Assembly: GCF_003149145.1 (NCBI RefSeq)
Contig: NZ_QGDQ01000007.1
Span: forward strand, 62,001-126,000
DNA from: Quadrisphaera granulorum
Lineage (GTDB): Bacteria > Actinomycetota > Actinomycetes > Actinomycetales > Quadrisphaeraceae
DNA length: 64,000 nt
Reading direction: 5' to 3'
Shown here piece after piece: positions 16,758 through 26,212 of the stretch. Positions within the stretch are counted from its first letter, which is position 1. Each line of letters starts with the position of its first letter. Below the pieces are notes generated by a model that saw nothing but the letters and a program-made list of their open reading frames with translations, searched no databases and was not told where the DNA came from. The position numbers were made by a program, and so were the translations under genes.

Positions 16758-18674
16758 ATGGGACCTGAGAGTCGCACTGGCGCGACGACACCCAGTGACA
16801 TCAGCGGCTGCACCATCGAGATCGACACCGGAGGGACCTTCACCGACGGCTACGTGACCGCGGGCGACCGGGTCGTCACGGCGAAGGTCGACACCACTCC
16901 CTACGACCTCTCGACGGGCGTGCTGGCCTGCATCGACAGGGCCGCGGAGCGGCTGGGGGTGACCCGCGCTGATCTGCTGCGGGCCACCGACGCGTTCCGG
17001 CTGTCCACGACCGTCGGCACGAACACCCTCATCAACCGCTCCGGGCCGGCTGTGGGACTCCTCCTGAGCCAGGGGACCGAGCACGTCGTCGACGAGCTCA
17101 GCCCGAACCTCCCGCTGAGCAGGGACCTCGTCGCCGGCGTCGCTGACGCGGCCGACCGGGCCACCACGCAGGCCGCAGTGCGGCGCCTGCTCGAACGCGG
17201 AGCGCGCGTGCTGGTCATCGCACTCCTGGGCGGCCCCGACCTCGCCGGGCGGGAGAGCGCCGTCCGCGGTCTCATCGCCGAGTCCTACCCGCGCCACTAC
17301 CTGGGTGCGGTGCCCGTGCTCCCGTCCCACCAGGTCACGCCGGTGCACGACGAGCGCCTGCGGATCCAGACCGCCGTGCTGTCCGCCTACCTGCACCCCG
17401 TCATGAGCACCTTCCTCTACCGCGTCGAGGACGCACTGCGCGCTGACGGGTACACCCGTCCGCTGCAGGTCGCCGACGCGAGCGGCGGAACCTCGCGCGT
17501 CGCCAAGACCTCGGCCCTGCGCACCTGGGGATCCGGCCCGGCCGGCGGTGTCGCCGCCAGCACGGCGCTCGCCGTGGAGCTCGACACCCCAGTCGCTGTC
17601 GGGTTCGACGTCGGCGGCACGAGCACCGACGTCTCCGTCGCCGTCGACGGCCGGTGGACCTACGAGGTGCAGCCAGCCATCGAGGGCATCGACGTCGCGC
17701 TCCCGGCGCTGTCCCTGGTCTCCGCACCGATCGGCGGGGGCACGGTGGCCCGGATCGTCGAGGGCGCGCTCGTCCTCGGACCCGACAGTGCAGGCGCCCA
17801 GCCAGGGCCCGCTTGCTTCGGCCTCGGCGGTGAGGACGTCACAGTCACCGACGCGGTGTGCCACCTGGGCCTCTTCGACCCCGACAACTTCCTCGGCGGG
17901 CGGAAGAAGCTCGACGTCGAGGCTTCCCGCCGGGTCCTGGAACGGCTCGCGCAGGAGGTGGGCTCCGACGCCGAAGCCCTCGCCACGCAGATCGTCGAGA
18001 AGGCGGGGCAGCTGATCGCCTCAGCCATCGCCGTCCAGCTCCAGGACGCGGGCGTGGACGCCGACGCCACGCTCTTCGCGACCGGCGGAGCTGGAGGCAT
18101 GCTCGCTGGCTTCATCCACATCGCAGCTCCGGCCACCGAGACCATCGCCTTCCCCATGAGTCCGGTCTTCAGCGCCTTCGGGCTCTCGCGACTGGACATC
18201 CGTCACGCCTACGAGGCGCCGGCAGACTCACCGACGCTCGACGCTGACCTCGAGGCGCTCCGACTGCGCGCCCACGCGGACATGCGGTCCGAGGGCTTCT
18301 CCCCCGAGCAGGTCCAGTTCTCGGAGGAGACCGAGGTGGTCGACGCCGCGGGCCGGGTCCGGGTCGTCTCGGGACGGCTGGACCAGCCCGAGCCCGGTGA
18401 GTCCCCCCGGCTGGTCCGACTGACCGCCTCGACCAGCAGCCGGCGAGCGCGGTTCCCCCAGGCGGGCGTCGGAGGTGATGCACCGGTGAGCACGCGGCTC
18501 GTGCAGTGGCCCGGTGGCCCGCAGAAGACACCCGTCTACGACTGGGCCGGGCTGCCGGTCGGGAGCAGCCTTCCCGGCCCGGCCGTCCTCGAGACCGACG
18601 AGACGACGGTGGCCGTGCCACCGGGCTTCACAGTGCGCATCGGGTCCATGGGAGAGGCGAGGTTGACGGCATGA
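16758..18674 (+). CDS. apcA: Acetophenone carboxylase-like subunit A (hydantoinase A/oxoprolinase family)
   Basis: A 638-residue HyuA-family protein with the ATP-binding GGTFTDG near the N-terminus, the second phosphate motif FDVGGTSTDVS and TGGAGGMLAGF. In acetone and acetophenone carboxylases this subunit phosphorylates ketone enolate and/or bicarbonate. The order HyuA (638 aa) - small Zn protein - HyuA (714) - HyuB (701) - 251-aa protein - CoA ligase is the same as apcABCDE-bal of the acetophenone pathway of Aromatoleum. ATG at 16758; a 4-bp overlap joins it to the next gene. The aromatic substrate is inferred from context. Confidence 0.72.
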   Translation: MGPESRTGATTPSDISGCTIEIDTGGTFTDGYVTAGDRVVTAKVDTTPYDLSTGVLACIDRAAERLGVTRADLLRATDAFRLSTTVGTNTLINRSGPAVGLLLSQGTEHVVDELSPNLPLSRDLVAGVADAADRATTQAAVRRLLERGARVLVIALLGGPDLAGRESAVRGLIAESYPRHYLGAVPVLPSHQVTPVHDERLRIQTAVLSAYLHPVMSTFLYRVEDALRADGYTRPLQVADASGGTSRVAKTSALRTWGSGPAGGVAASTALAVELDTPVAVGFDVGGTSTDVSVAVDGRWTYEVQPAIEGIDVALPALSLVSAPIGGGTVARIVEGALVLGPDSAGAQPGPACFGLGGEDVTVTDAVCHLGLFDPDNFLGGRKKLDVEASRRVLERLAQEVGSDAEALATQIVEKAGQLIASAIAVQLQDAGVDADATLFATGGAGGMLAGFIHIAAPATETIAFPMSPVFSAFGLSRLDIRHAYEAPADSPTLDADLEALRLRAHADMRSEGFSPEQVQFSEETEVVDAAGRVRVVSGRLDQPEPGESPRLVRLTASTSSRRARFPQAGVGGDAPVSTRLVQWPGGPQKTPVYDWAGLPVGSSLPGPAVLETDETTVAVPPGFTVRIGSMGEARLTA

Positions 18675-19003
18675 AGATCCAGATCACGGAGAACCTCGAC
18701 GTCGACGTCGAGGCGCGCCAGTGGTGCTGCCACCACTGCGGAACCTCGCTCGGCTCCGCGGACACCAACTACAAGCAGGGCTGCCTCGTGGCGGCGAGGG
18801 AGCCGGACGAGGTCTGGCAGCCGCACGTCGACGAGCAGGTCACCTTCAGCTACCACCGCGACTGGTGCCGCCTCGTGGAGTTCTACTGCCCCGGCTGCCA
18901 GTGGCTGGTCGAGGTGGAGGTCCTCCCTCCCGGCCACCCCATCACCCATGACATCGAGCTGGACCTCGACCAGCTCACCGGCCCCGTGGAAGGAGCACGC
19001 TGA
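18671..19003 (+). CDS. apcB: Small zinc-ribbon subunit of the ketone carboxylase (ApcB-like)
   Basis: A 110-residue protein with two CxxC pairs (WCCHHCGTSLG and YCPGCQW) plus further Cys and His residues, so a structural zinc site is expected. It corresponds to the 15-kDa subunit of acetophenone carboxylase and the gamma subunit of acetone carboxylase in position and style. Overlaps the neighbours on both sides (ATGA upstream, TGATG downstream), so the subunits are translated in a coupled way. Confidence 0.68.
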   Translation: MKIQITENLDVDVEARQWCCHHCGTSLGSADTNYKQGCLVAAREPDEVWQPHVDEQVTFSYHRDWCRLVEFYCPGCQWLVEVEVLPPGHPITHDIELDLDQLTGPVEGAR

Positions 19004-21147
19004 TGGGCGCGACGATGGACGTCGACATCGGCGGCACCTTCACCGACTGCCTCGTCACCCTCGACGACGGGCGCACCGCCGCCATTAAGACCCCGACGAC
19101 GAAGCACCGCCTCGCCGCCGGGTTCATGAAGACCGTCCAGCAGGCGGCCAGCCAGTTCGAGATGAGCGTCGAGGAGCTGCTGGGCCGCACCGACGTGGTC
19201 CGCTACTCGACGACCGTCGCCATGAACACCCTGATCCAGCGCAACGGCCCCAAGCTCGCGCTCATCACGACGGCTGGCCACGAGGACGTCCTGCGCATCG
19301 CCCGGGCCGCGTCCTGGACCGACTCCACGCTCCCCAAGGAGATCCGCAACGTCGCGCAGATCGACAAGCCCGAGCCGCTCGTCGAGCGCTCCCTCGTGGT
19401 CGGCGCTCGCGAACGCGTGGACTGCTTCGGTCGGGTCGTCCAGCCGCTGGCCGAGGAGCACTTCCTGCTCCAGCTGCGCGACCTCGTCGACCAGGGCGTC
19501 CGGGGCTTCGTCGTGTCGCTGCTGTTCGGGTACCAGAACCCGGTGCACGAGCGGCGCATCCGCGAGCTCATCGAGTCGGAGTACCCCGAGGGCCTGCTCG
19601 GCGCCATGCCGATCATGCTCGCCAGCGAGGTGCTGCCGAAGCGGTGGGAGTACACCCGCACCAACACCACCCTCCTCAACGCCTACCTCCACCAGGCGAT
19701 GTGGGAGGAGCTGGCGGGGATGAACGACGACCTTCGCGCCCGCGGCTACCAGCGCGGGATCATGATGGTCCACAACACCGGCGGCATGGCCGAGGTCTAC
19801 CAGACGGCAGCCGTCGAGACGTTCAACGGCGGCCCCGTCGCAGGACTCATCGGCGGAGCTGCCATCGGGCGCAAGCTGGGGCACCCCAACGTCATCGTCG
19901 GTGACATGGGCGGCACCAGCTTCGACCTGGGTGTCGTCGTGGACGGGTCCACGCGGACCTACGAGTTCCGTCCCGTGATCGACCAGTTCTGGGTGGACAT
20001 GACCATCCTCCAGACGCGCTCCATCGGCGCCGGCGGCGGATCGATCGCCTGGGTCAACACCGCCGTCGGCAACCGCCTCGAGGTGGGGCCGCGCGGTGCA
20101 GGATCCCTGCCCGGTCCGGCCGCCTACGGCCTCGGCGGCAAGGAACCGACCGTCACAGACGCTGACCTGGTCCTCGGGCTCATCGATCCCACGGGCTACT
20201 TCGGCGGCAGCCTCAAGCTCCGACCGGCCCTGGCCGAGGAGGCGATCCGAAAGCACATCGCCGAACCGCTCGGGATCAGCGTGGTCGAGGCCGCTCTGCG
20301 CATCCGCCGCATCGTGGACGCGAACATGGCTGACGTCATCGCGCGGGAGACCCTCCTGCGCGGCTACGACCCTCGCAAGTTCGTTCTGATGGCCTTCGGT
20401 GGAGCGGGCCCGACGCACTGCACGGGCTTCGCGGGCCACCTCGGAATCTCCAAGATCTACGTGCTGCCGACCTCGCCGGTGTTCTGCGCGTGGGGCTCCT
20501 CGACGATGCCCGTGGTGCACATCTACCAGCTGTCGCGCAGGCTCGATCTGCTGGAGCCGGTGAGCCAGAAGCTGCTGGCCGACTTCGAGTCCTTCAACAG
20601 CGCTGTCGCAGAGCTGCGCTCTCAAGCCGAGCGAGACCTTCGTGCGGAAGGCTACGACCCGGTCGACGCCGTGCTCACGCTGGAGCTCGACATCAAGTTC
20701 GGTGGGCAGTTCCACCTCCACCGCGCCTCCTCGCCGGTGCTGGAGATCACCAGCGACGACGACGTCAAGGCGGTGTACGAGCGCTTCGCGCAGGAGTACG
20801 CGGAGGTCTTCAGCCCGCTCAACGTCTTCCCCGAAGGGGGCGTCGAGATCCACAACTTCGTCCTCAGAGCGCAGACCGCTCCCCCGGACTGGGAACTGCC
20901 GACGCACCCGCTCGAAGGGCGTGACGCCGCAGCCGCGCTCAAGGGCAGCCGCACCGTGCACTGGCCGGACGGAGAAGCCCAGACACCGGTCTACGCCCAG
21001 GACCTCCTGCGCGCTGGCAACGCGGTCCCAGGGCCGTGCATCGTCGAGGCCCCGTACACCACCGTCGTCGTCGAGCCGGGCTACTCCCTCGAGGTCGACC
21101 AGCACCTGAACTTCGTCATCACGGCCGACAGGCAGGGGGAGTCATGA
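19003..21147 (+). CDS. apcC: Acetophenone carboxylase-like subunit C (hydantoinase A/oxoprolinase family)
   Basis: A 714-residue second HyuA-type protein with IGGTFTDCLVTLDDG at the N-terminus, the internal GDMGGTSFDLGVVVDG and AFGGAGPTHCTGFAGHLG. Two HyuA-type subunits per complex distinguish acetophenone-type carboxylases from the three-subunit acetone carboxylase. The paired ATP sites fit the use of two ATP per carboxylation in that family. Cytoplasmic complex with ApcA, B and D. Confidence 0.72.
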   Translation: MGATMDVDIGGTFTDCLVTLDDGRTAAIKTPTTKHRLAAGFMKTVQQAASQFEMSVEELLGRTDVVRYSTTVAMNTLIQRNGPKLALITTAGHEDVLRIARAASWTDSTLPKEIRNVAQIDKPEPLVERSLVVGARERVDCFGRVVQPLAEEHFLLQLRDLVDQGVRGFVVSLLFGYQNPVHERRIRELIESEYPEGLLGAMPIMLASEVLPKRWEYTRTNTTLLNAYLHQAMWEELAGMNDDLRARGYQRGIMMVHNTGGMAEVYQTAAVETFNGGPVAGLIGGAAIGRKLGHPNVIVGDMGGTSFDLGVVVDGSTRTYEFRPVIDQFWVDMTILQTRSIGAGGGSIAWVNTAVGNRLEVGPRGAGSLPGPAAYGLGGKEPTVTDADLVLGLIDPTGYFGGSLKLRPALAEEAIRKHIAEPLGISVVEAALRIRRIVDANMADVIARETLLRGYDPRKFVLMAFGGAGPTHCTGFAGHLGISKIYVLPTSPVFCAWGSSTMPVVHIYQLSRRLDLLEPVSQKLLADFESFNSAVAELRSQAERDLRAEGYDPVDAVLTLELDIKFGGQFHLHRASSPVLEITSDDDVKAVYERFAQEYAEVFSPLNVFPEGGVEIHNFVLRAQTAPPDWELPTHPLEGRDAAAALKGSRTVHWPDGEAQTPVYAQDLLRAGNAVPGPCIVEAPYTTVVVEPGYSLEVDQHLNFVITADRQGES

Positions 21148-23249
21148 CCGTCCAGACGCACGAGGTCGACGAACACCTCAGGGTCACGCCGATCACCATC
21201 AGCCCCTCGACGATGATCGAGTGGACCAAGCCCGAACCCCTCTCACCCCTGGTGCGCCGGTGCGTCGAGTCCCTGGAGCCCGGCGACTACGAGATCTACG
21301 ACGAGAAGCTCCGCAACTTCCTGGAGGAGGCGCGAGAGGTCTTCGTCCGCAGCGGTGTCACCGGCATGCTGCGTGCCGGAGACCTCATCGTGGCCGTCTA
21401 CACGGCGAACGGCGACCTCGCCAACGCATCAGCGGGCACGTACCTGCACTGCGTCACAGCGGTGCTGCCCGTCAAGTTCGTCATGCACAAGTACTTCACC
21501 AACCCTTCGGTGGGGGTGCGCGACGGCGACATCTTCTACGCGAACGAAGCTCGCTACGGGGGCATCCACAACCCCGACCAGATGGCCTTCATGCCCGTCT
21601 TCCACGAGGGTGAGCTCATCGCCTGGGTCGCCGCCCTCACGCACAACCCAGAGACCGGTGCCATCGAGCCCGGCGGCATGCCGGTCATGGCCCGCTCCCG
21701 TCACGACGAGGGCATGAAGCTCACCCCCATCAAGGTGGGTGAGGACTTCCGGATCCGCGACGACATGCTCGACATGATGGCCAACTTCACGTCGCGCGCT
21801 CCGCGCATGCAGGCCATCGACGTCCGCGCCCGAATCACCGGCGCAGACCGACTCCGGCGGCGCATCGTCGAACTGGCCGCTGACCGCGGCAACGACTTCG
21901 TGCGCGGGCTCCTGGCCAAGCTGATCATCGAGGCCGAGGACGCGACGCGCCGACGCATCAGCCGCTGGCGCGACGGCGTCTACCGCTCCTCCGCCTTCAT
22001 CGACACGATCGGGCCGAAGTCCGTCCTGGTCCGCGGAACGCTGGCTGCGACCAAGCAGGGTTCGGAGATCACCTTCGACTTCACCGGGACCTCACCGGAG
22101 AACGACGGTCCCTACAACTGCTTCCCGCACATCGTCGCCGCCCATGCGGCGGTGACGATGTACGCGTTCCAGTTCCACGACCTGCCGGTGTCCAACGGAG
22201 CTCTTGCGCCTTTCAACTGGGTCGTACCAGAAGGCACGATCTTCAACGCGAACCCCGACGCGGCCATCAGCTCCAGCCCGATGGTGAACTCCCTGACGGT
22301 CTCGGTGGTGCAGCAGGTCTTCGCCCGGATGATGTTCTCCAGCGAGGACCGCGACCAGGTCACAGGCAACATCTGCTGTCAGCCGTGCGCTCCGCTGGTG
22401 GCCGGTCCCAACCAGTACGGAGTTCCCCTGGCGGAGGTCGACAGCGCCATCCTCAACACCGACGGCCACGGTGCCCGAGGAGACCGGGACGGCGTGGACG
22501 CCTACGGCTTCGCGTACGGCCACGCCACTCGTGCTCCGGACACCGAGGACACCGAGCTGGAACAGCAGTTCCTGCGGCTCTACTTCCGCCTGCGCGCCGA
22601 CAGCGCCGGCGCGGGGACGCACCGCGGTGGCATGGGCACCGAAACCGCCCTGTGCATCTGGAACGTGCCGTTCGCGGTGTGGACGGTCTACGCGATGAGC
22701 AGCTACCTGCCGGTCACGCTGGGCGTGTTCGGTGGCTACCCGGCAGCTTCAGCACCGGGCATCAGCGTCCACGGGACGGACGTGCTGGAGAAGCTGCGCC
22801 GCGGTGACGCAGACATCCCCCGCGACTCGGTGGAGCTCGCGACCCGCAAGGCCATCTCCGGGGACTACGTCTTCGAACACAGCAACCGACCCGTCCGCCC
22901 TGCGCTCGAAGGCGACATCATCGTCGCGACCACCGGCGGCGGCGGGGGCTACGGAGACCCCCTGGCACGCGACCCCGAACTCGTCGCCAGGGACCTGCGC
23001 GACCAGGCGGTCACGGAGTGGACCGCCTGCCACGTGCACCACGTGGTGGTCGACCCGCAGACCTTCGCGGTGGACGAGAACGCCACCAACGCCGAGCGGG
23101 AGAAGGCTCGGGAGCAGAGGCGTTCCCGGGGGAAGTCCTGGGACGAGTTCCACGCGGACTGGGAGCAGCTGAAGCCGCCGGAGCCTGTGCTGGAGTACTT
23201 CGGCTCGTGGCCCGAGGGCGTGCGGGAGACCCCGCTGGCGCGGTTCTGA
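21144..23249 (+). CDS. apcD: Acetophenone carboxylase-like subunit D (hydantoinase B family)
   Basis: A 701-residue HyuB-family protein. Family stretches include RAGDLIVAVYTANGDLANASAGT, GGIHNPDQMAF, DFTGTSPENDGPYNCFPH, the Gly-rich TTGGGGGYGDPLARDPELVARD and a long C-terminal charged helix. In acetone and acetophenone carboxylases this subunit holds the carboxylation site. ATG at 21144 overlaps the apcC stop. Its length is similar to the 75-kDa subunit of the Aromatoleum enzyme. Confidence 0.73.
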   Translation: MTVQTHEVDEHLRVTPITISPSTMIEWTKPEPLSPLVRRCVESLEPGDYEIYDEKLRNFLEEAREVFVRSGVTGMLRAGDLIVAVYTANGDLANASAGTYLHCVTAVLPVKFVMHKYFTNPSVGVRDGDIFYANEARYGGIHNPDQMAFMPVFHEGELIAWVAALTHNPETGAIEPGGMPVMARSRHDEGMKLTPIKVGEDFRIRDDMLDMMANFTSRAPRMQAIDVRARITGADRLRRRIVELAADRGNDFVRGLLAKLIIEAEDATRRRISRWRDGVYRSSAFIDTIGPKSVLVRGTLAATKQGSEITFDFTGTSPENDGPYNCFPHIVAAHAAVTMYAFQFHDLPVSNGALAPFNWVVPEGTIFNANPDAAISSSPMVNSLTVSVVQQVFARMMFSSEDRDQVTGNICCQPCAPLVAGPNQYGVPLAEVDSAILNTDGHGARGDRDGVDAYGFAYGHATRAPDTEDTELEQQFLRLYFRLRADSAGAGTHRGGMGTETALCIWNVPFAVWTVYAMSSYLPVTLGVFGGYPAASAPGISVHGTDVLEKLRRGDADIPRDSVELATRKAISGDYVFEHSNRPVRPALEGDIIVATTGGGGGYGDPLARDPELVARDLRDQAVTEWTACHVHHVVVDPQTFAVDENATNAEREKAREQRRSRGKSWDEFHADWEQLKPPEPVLEYFGSWPEGVRETPLARF

Positions 23250-24004
23250 TGGCCGACCTGGAGTCCCTGCTGGCAGCCAGCGGTGACAGGAAGCTCCTCG
23301 CCCCACTGGTCTTCTGGCACGCAGCGAGCCTGGAGCAGCTGAGCCGGTCCGCGGTGCTCAGCGATCCCGATGCTGCATCGCGAGCGCTCTCCTCGGCCCA
23401 GCGCCTCTACGGACTCGACGTCGTCGCGGCTGCGCCGGCCGACGCCGTGGCGTGGGCGGTGCGCGGCGCCGCAGCACCCGGGGCGCCGCTGGCCGCCTCT
23501 GCGGCCGAGCACCCCGGCCGTCCCCTCTGCCAGCTCCCCGACCTCGATGCCCTCGAGTCCTCGAAGGCCGTGGCCCACCTGGAGGCGATCGTCACCCGCC
23601 TTCGGACCCTCCTCGCCGGCAGGGCCAAGACGGCTGTGGTCGTGCCGACCGGGGCAGCACTCGCAGCCTCGCTGGGCCCCACCGTCGACGAGGACTGGGC
23701 CGAGGACGCCGTGGGCTCTGTGCTTCGCGCCATCGGTGCGGCGCAGCCCGAGGTCGTCTTCAGGGTGGGTCCCGGCGAGCGCGGCCAGCTCGTCGCGGGC
23801 CTGTGCGACTACTTCGACATCGCCCTGGTGGAGTCGACCGGAGAGGAGTCGGAGCACCTGGCCTCCCCCACCGCGGAGGAGTTCTTGACCGGGCTGGGTG
23901 CTGGAGCGCGCCTGGTCACCACGAGCGACGAAGTGCCCGCCGGTGCTTCACCGCAGTCCGTTCGCCGGGTCGTCGAGGACCTGCGCACGGGAGGAGCGTC
24001 ATGA
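23249..24004 (+). CDS. apcE: Fifth subunit or accessory protein of the ketone carboxylase (ApcE position)
   Basis: A 251-residue protein that I place only by position: it lies between apcD and the CoA ligase with 1-bp and 4-bp overlaps, where Aromatoleum has the 34-kDa ApcE. It is Ala-rich with a conserved-looking start (KLLAPLVFWHAASLEQLSR and AQRLYGLDVVAAAPAD) that faintly recalls the uroporphyrinogen-decarboxylase/methyltransferase barrel. No catalytic motif is recognisable. It could stabilise the complex or help load the substrate. Confidence 0.5.
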   Translation: MADLESLLAASGDRKLLAPLVFWHAASLEQLSRSAVLSDPDAASRALSSAQRLYGLDVVAAAPADAVAWAVRGAAAPGAPLAASAAEHPGRPLCQLPDLDALESSKAVAHLEAIVTRLRTLLAGRAKTAVVVPTGAALAASLGPTVDEDWAEDAVGSVLRAIGAAQPEVVFRVGPGERGQLVAGLCDYFDIALVESTGEESEHLASPTAEEFLTGLGAGARLVTTSDEVPAGASPQSVRRVVEDLRTGGAS

Positions 24005-25410
24005 CGTCGACAGGCCGCCTCTGGTTCGCCGAGGAGGGCGAGGACTGGGCTGTCATCCAGGGGCGACGGGCGCAGCAGCTGCCCGGCTTCCTGCGCCAGC
24101 TGCGCGACCGCTCCGCCCTGTACGCGGATCGCCTCAGCGGTCGTGACCCCGCAGCCGCGGGCTCGCTCGAGGGCCTGGCCGGGCTGCCCTTCACCACGAA
24201 GGACGACCTGCGCGACGGTCAGGCGGAGCCTGCGGAGGACCAGGTCCTCGGGCTCCAGCAGGCTGTTCCCACGTCGGCCATCGAGCAGGTCATCTCCTCG
24301 TCGGGCACGACGGGCAACCCGGTCTACTTCGGGCTGACGCGGCGAGACCGGGAGACCTGGACCGAGGCCATCGGTGCCTTCTACGCCACCGCCGGGATCG
24401 GTCCGGGTTCGGTCGCCGGTCTGTCGACGGGCATGCCCATCGTCGCCGGCGGTGTGCCCTACGCGGACGGGATCCGGAACGCGGGAGGCGCCCTGGTCTG
24501 GTTCGGCGGTCAGACCACTCCTCGGATGGTCACCACGATCGAACGGCTCCGGGTCAACACGCTCGTGGCCACAGCGTCTTTCGTGACCATGTTCGCAGAG
24601 AAGATCGAGGAAGTCCTGGGCCATCCGGCCCGCGAGCTGGGCGTGCGGACCATCATCTCCGGCGGTGAGCCCGGCATGGGGCTCCCCGACGTCCGGGCGG
24701 CAGTCATGGAGAAGTGGGGCGCCGAGAGGATCAGCGAGGTCATGGGCCTGGGCGATGTGATGCCCGGGCTGTGGGCCGAGTGCGAGGCCGGGACCGGCAT
24801 GCACTTCACCGCGGTCCGTGACGTCCTCGTGGAGCTCATCGACCCGGCGACTGGAGACCAGCTCCCCTGGGAGACGGGGGCTGAGGGCGAGCTCGTCTAC
24901 ACGACCATCCGGAGGGAGGCGACCCCCGTCCTGCGGTTCAGGTCGCGGGACCACGTCGTCATCACCGGCATGGAGTGCTCCTGCGGCCGGAAGACGCCCA
25001 AGATCCGCTGCATCGGCCGCACCGATGACATGTTGATCTACAAGGCCATGAACGTCTTCCCGACGGCGCTGCGCGAGGTGGCGCTCGGCGCGGCGCCCGG
25101 CGAGGTGCACGAGGTGGTGAAGGTGCGCAAGGAGAGCGCCGACCAGGTGCGCTTCGACGAGGCCATCCCGCTGCAGGTCCAACCCCTCGGACCGCTCGAC
25201 GAAGCCCAGGAGTCCTCGTTGCGCCAGCGCATCGAGGCAGCCGTGCGCGAGCGGCTCCGCGTCCGGGTCGCCGTCGAGCTGGTGGAGCCCGGCACCTTCA
25301 CCATCACGGGCGACAAGAACTCGCTCGTCACGACCGGTCCTCCGGTCGCGCCCCGCCCGGGAGCACAGGTGCACGCCGACGAACGACGAACGACGAGGAG
25401 TGGGAGCTGA
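24001..25410 (+). CDS. Phenylacetate-CoA ligase-family acyl-CoA synthetase (aroylacetate-CoA ligase candidate)
   Basis: A 469-residue adenylate-forming ligase of the PaaK type. The phosphate loop ISSSGTTGNPVYFGLT, GGEPGMGL, AERISEVMGLGDVMPGLWAECEAG and the hinge GRTDDMLIYKAMNVFPTALREV are clear. A CSCGRKTPKIRCIGR zinc-like cluster is typical of this subfamily. In the acetophenone pathway a benzoylacetate-CoA ligase follows the carboxylase; this gene has the same place, 4-bp overlap with apcE. It would turn the aroylacetate into its CoA ester. Confidence 0.8.
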   Translation: MTSTGRLWFAEEGEDWAVIQGRRAQQLPGFLRQLRDRSALYADRLSGRDPAAAGSLEGLAGLPFTTKDDLRDGQAEPAEDQVLGLQQAVPTSAIEQVISSSGTTGNPVYFGLTRRDRETWTEAIGAFYATAGIGPGSVAGLSTGMPIVAGGVPYADGIRNAGGALVWFGGQTTPRMVTTIERLRVNTLVATASFVTMFAEKIEEVLGHPARELGVRTIISGGEPGMGLPDVRAAVMEKWGAERISEVMGLGDVMPGLWAECEAGTGMHFTAVRDVLVELIDPATGDQLPWETGAEGELVYTTIRREATPVLRFRSRDHVVITGMECSCGRKTPKIRCIGRTDDMLIYKAMNVFPTALREVALGAAPGEVHEVVKVRKESADQVRFDEAIPLQVQPLGPLDEAQESSLRQRIEAAVRERLRVRVAVELVEPGTFTITGDKNSLVTTGPPVAPRPGAQVHADERRTTRSGS

Positions 25411-25411
25411 C

Positions 25412-26176
25412 ATGAGCAGTGAGTTCGAGGGCAAGGTGGCCCTGGTGACGGGTGCCGGAGCGGGCCTCGGGCAGGGCGTGGCCGTCGCGCTGGGGGCACG
25501 AGGGGCATCGGTGCTGGTGCACGACCTCGACGCGGACAGCGCGCGAGCGGTGGTCGAGCAGATCACCGCTGCGGGCGGCACAGCGGTCGCCGGGCAGGGT
25601 GACGTGGCCGACCCCGCCGTGATGAAGGCGGCCGTGGAGCAGGCGGTGGAGGCGTTCGGCGGTCTGCACCTGGCGGTGAACAACGCCGGTATTGGCGGCC
25701 CCAGGGGCCAGCTCGAGGACTACGACGACTCCGACGGCTTCGCCGCCTACGACAGGCTCATCGACATCAACCTGAACTCCGTCTTCTACGGCATGCGGTA
25801 CCAGCTGCCGGCGATCATCGCGGCCGGTGGTGGAGCGGTCGTCAACATGTCCTCGATCTACGGGGTGGTGGGTGACTCCACGGTGGCTCCTTACACCGCC
25901 GCCAAGCACGGGGTGGCGGGGATGACGAAGGCGGCCGCTGCTGGTGCGGCCGCCAGGGGGGTGCGGGTGAACTCCGTGCACCCGGGCTACATCCGCACCC
26001 GGCTGCTGGAGGAGGTCTCCAAGGAGGTGCAGGACCTCATCGCCACCAAGCACCCGATCGGGCGGCTCGGGACGGTGGACGAGGTGACGGAGGTGGTGCT
26101 GTTCCTGCTCAGCGAGCGGGCCTCCTTCGTGGTGGGAGCCCAGTTCGTCGTCGACGGCGGCTTCACCGCCGTCTGA
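25412..26176 (+). CDS. Short-chain dehydrogenase (aryl-ethanol dehydrogenase candidate)
   Basis: A 254-residue SDR with TGAGAGLG, VNNAGIGG, the catalytic YTAAK and VVDGGFTAV. The ATG at 25412 has GGGAG in front; a GTG at 25400 is possible. In Aromatoleum a (S)-1-phenylethanol dehydrogenase of this family makes the acetophenone that enters the carboxylase; the same step with a guaiacyl or syringyl ethanol is plausible here. Same strand as the apc genes and directly after the ligase. Confidence 0.72.
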   Translation: MSSEFEGKVALVTGAGAGLGQGVAVALGARGASVLVHDLDADSARAVVEQITAAGGTAVAGQGDVADPAVMKAAVEQAVEAFGGLHLAVNNAGIGGPRGQLEDYDDSDGFAAYDRLIDINLNSVFYGMRYQLPAIIAAGGGAVVNMSSIYGVVGDSTVAPYTAAKHGVAGMTKAAAAGAAARGVRVNSVHPGYIRTRLLEEVSKEVQDLIATKHPIGRLGTVDEVTEVVLFLLSERASFVVGAQFVVDGGFTAV

Positions 26177-26212
26177 GAGCGCCATCCACACGACGAGCGA
26201 AGGGAGAGCTGC

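Noticed and set aside
16758-23249. 5-oxoprolinase or hydantoinase operon
   Set aside because: Two HyuA-type subunits plus a zinc-ribbon protein, a fifth gene and a CoA ligase match acetophenone carboxylase order better; oxoprolinase would need only A and B.
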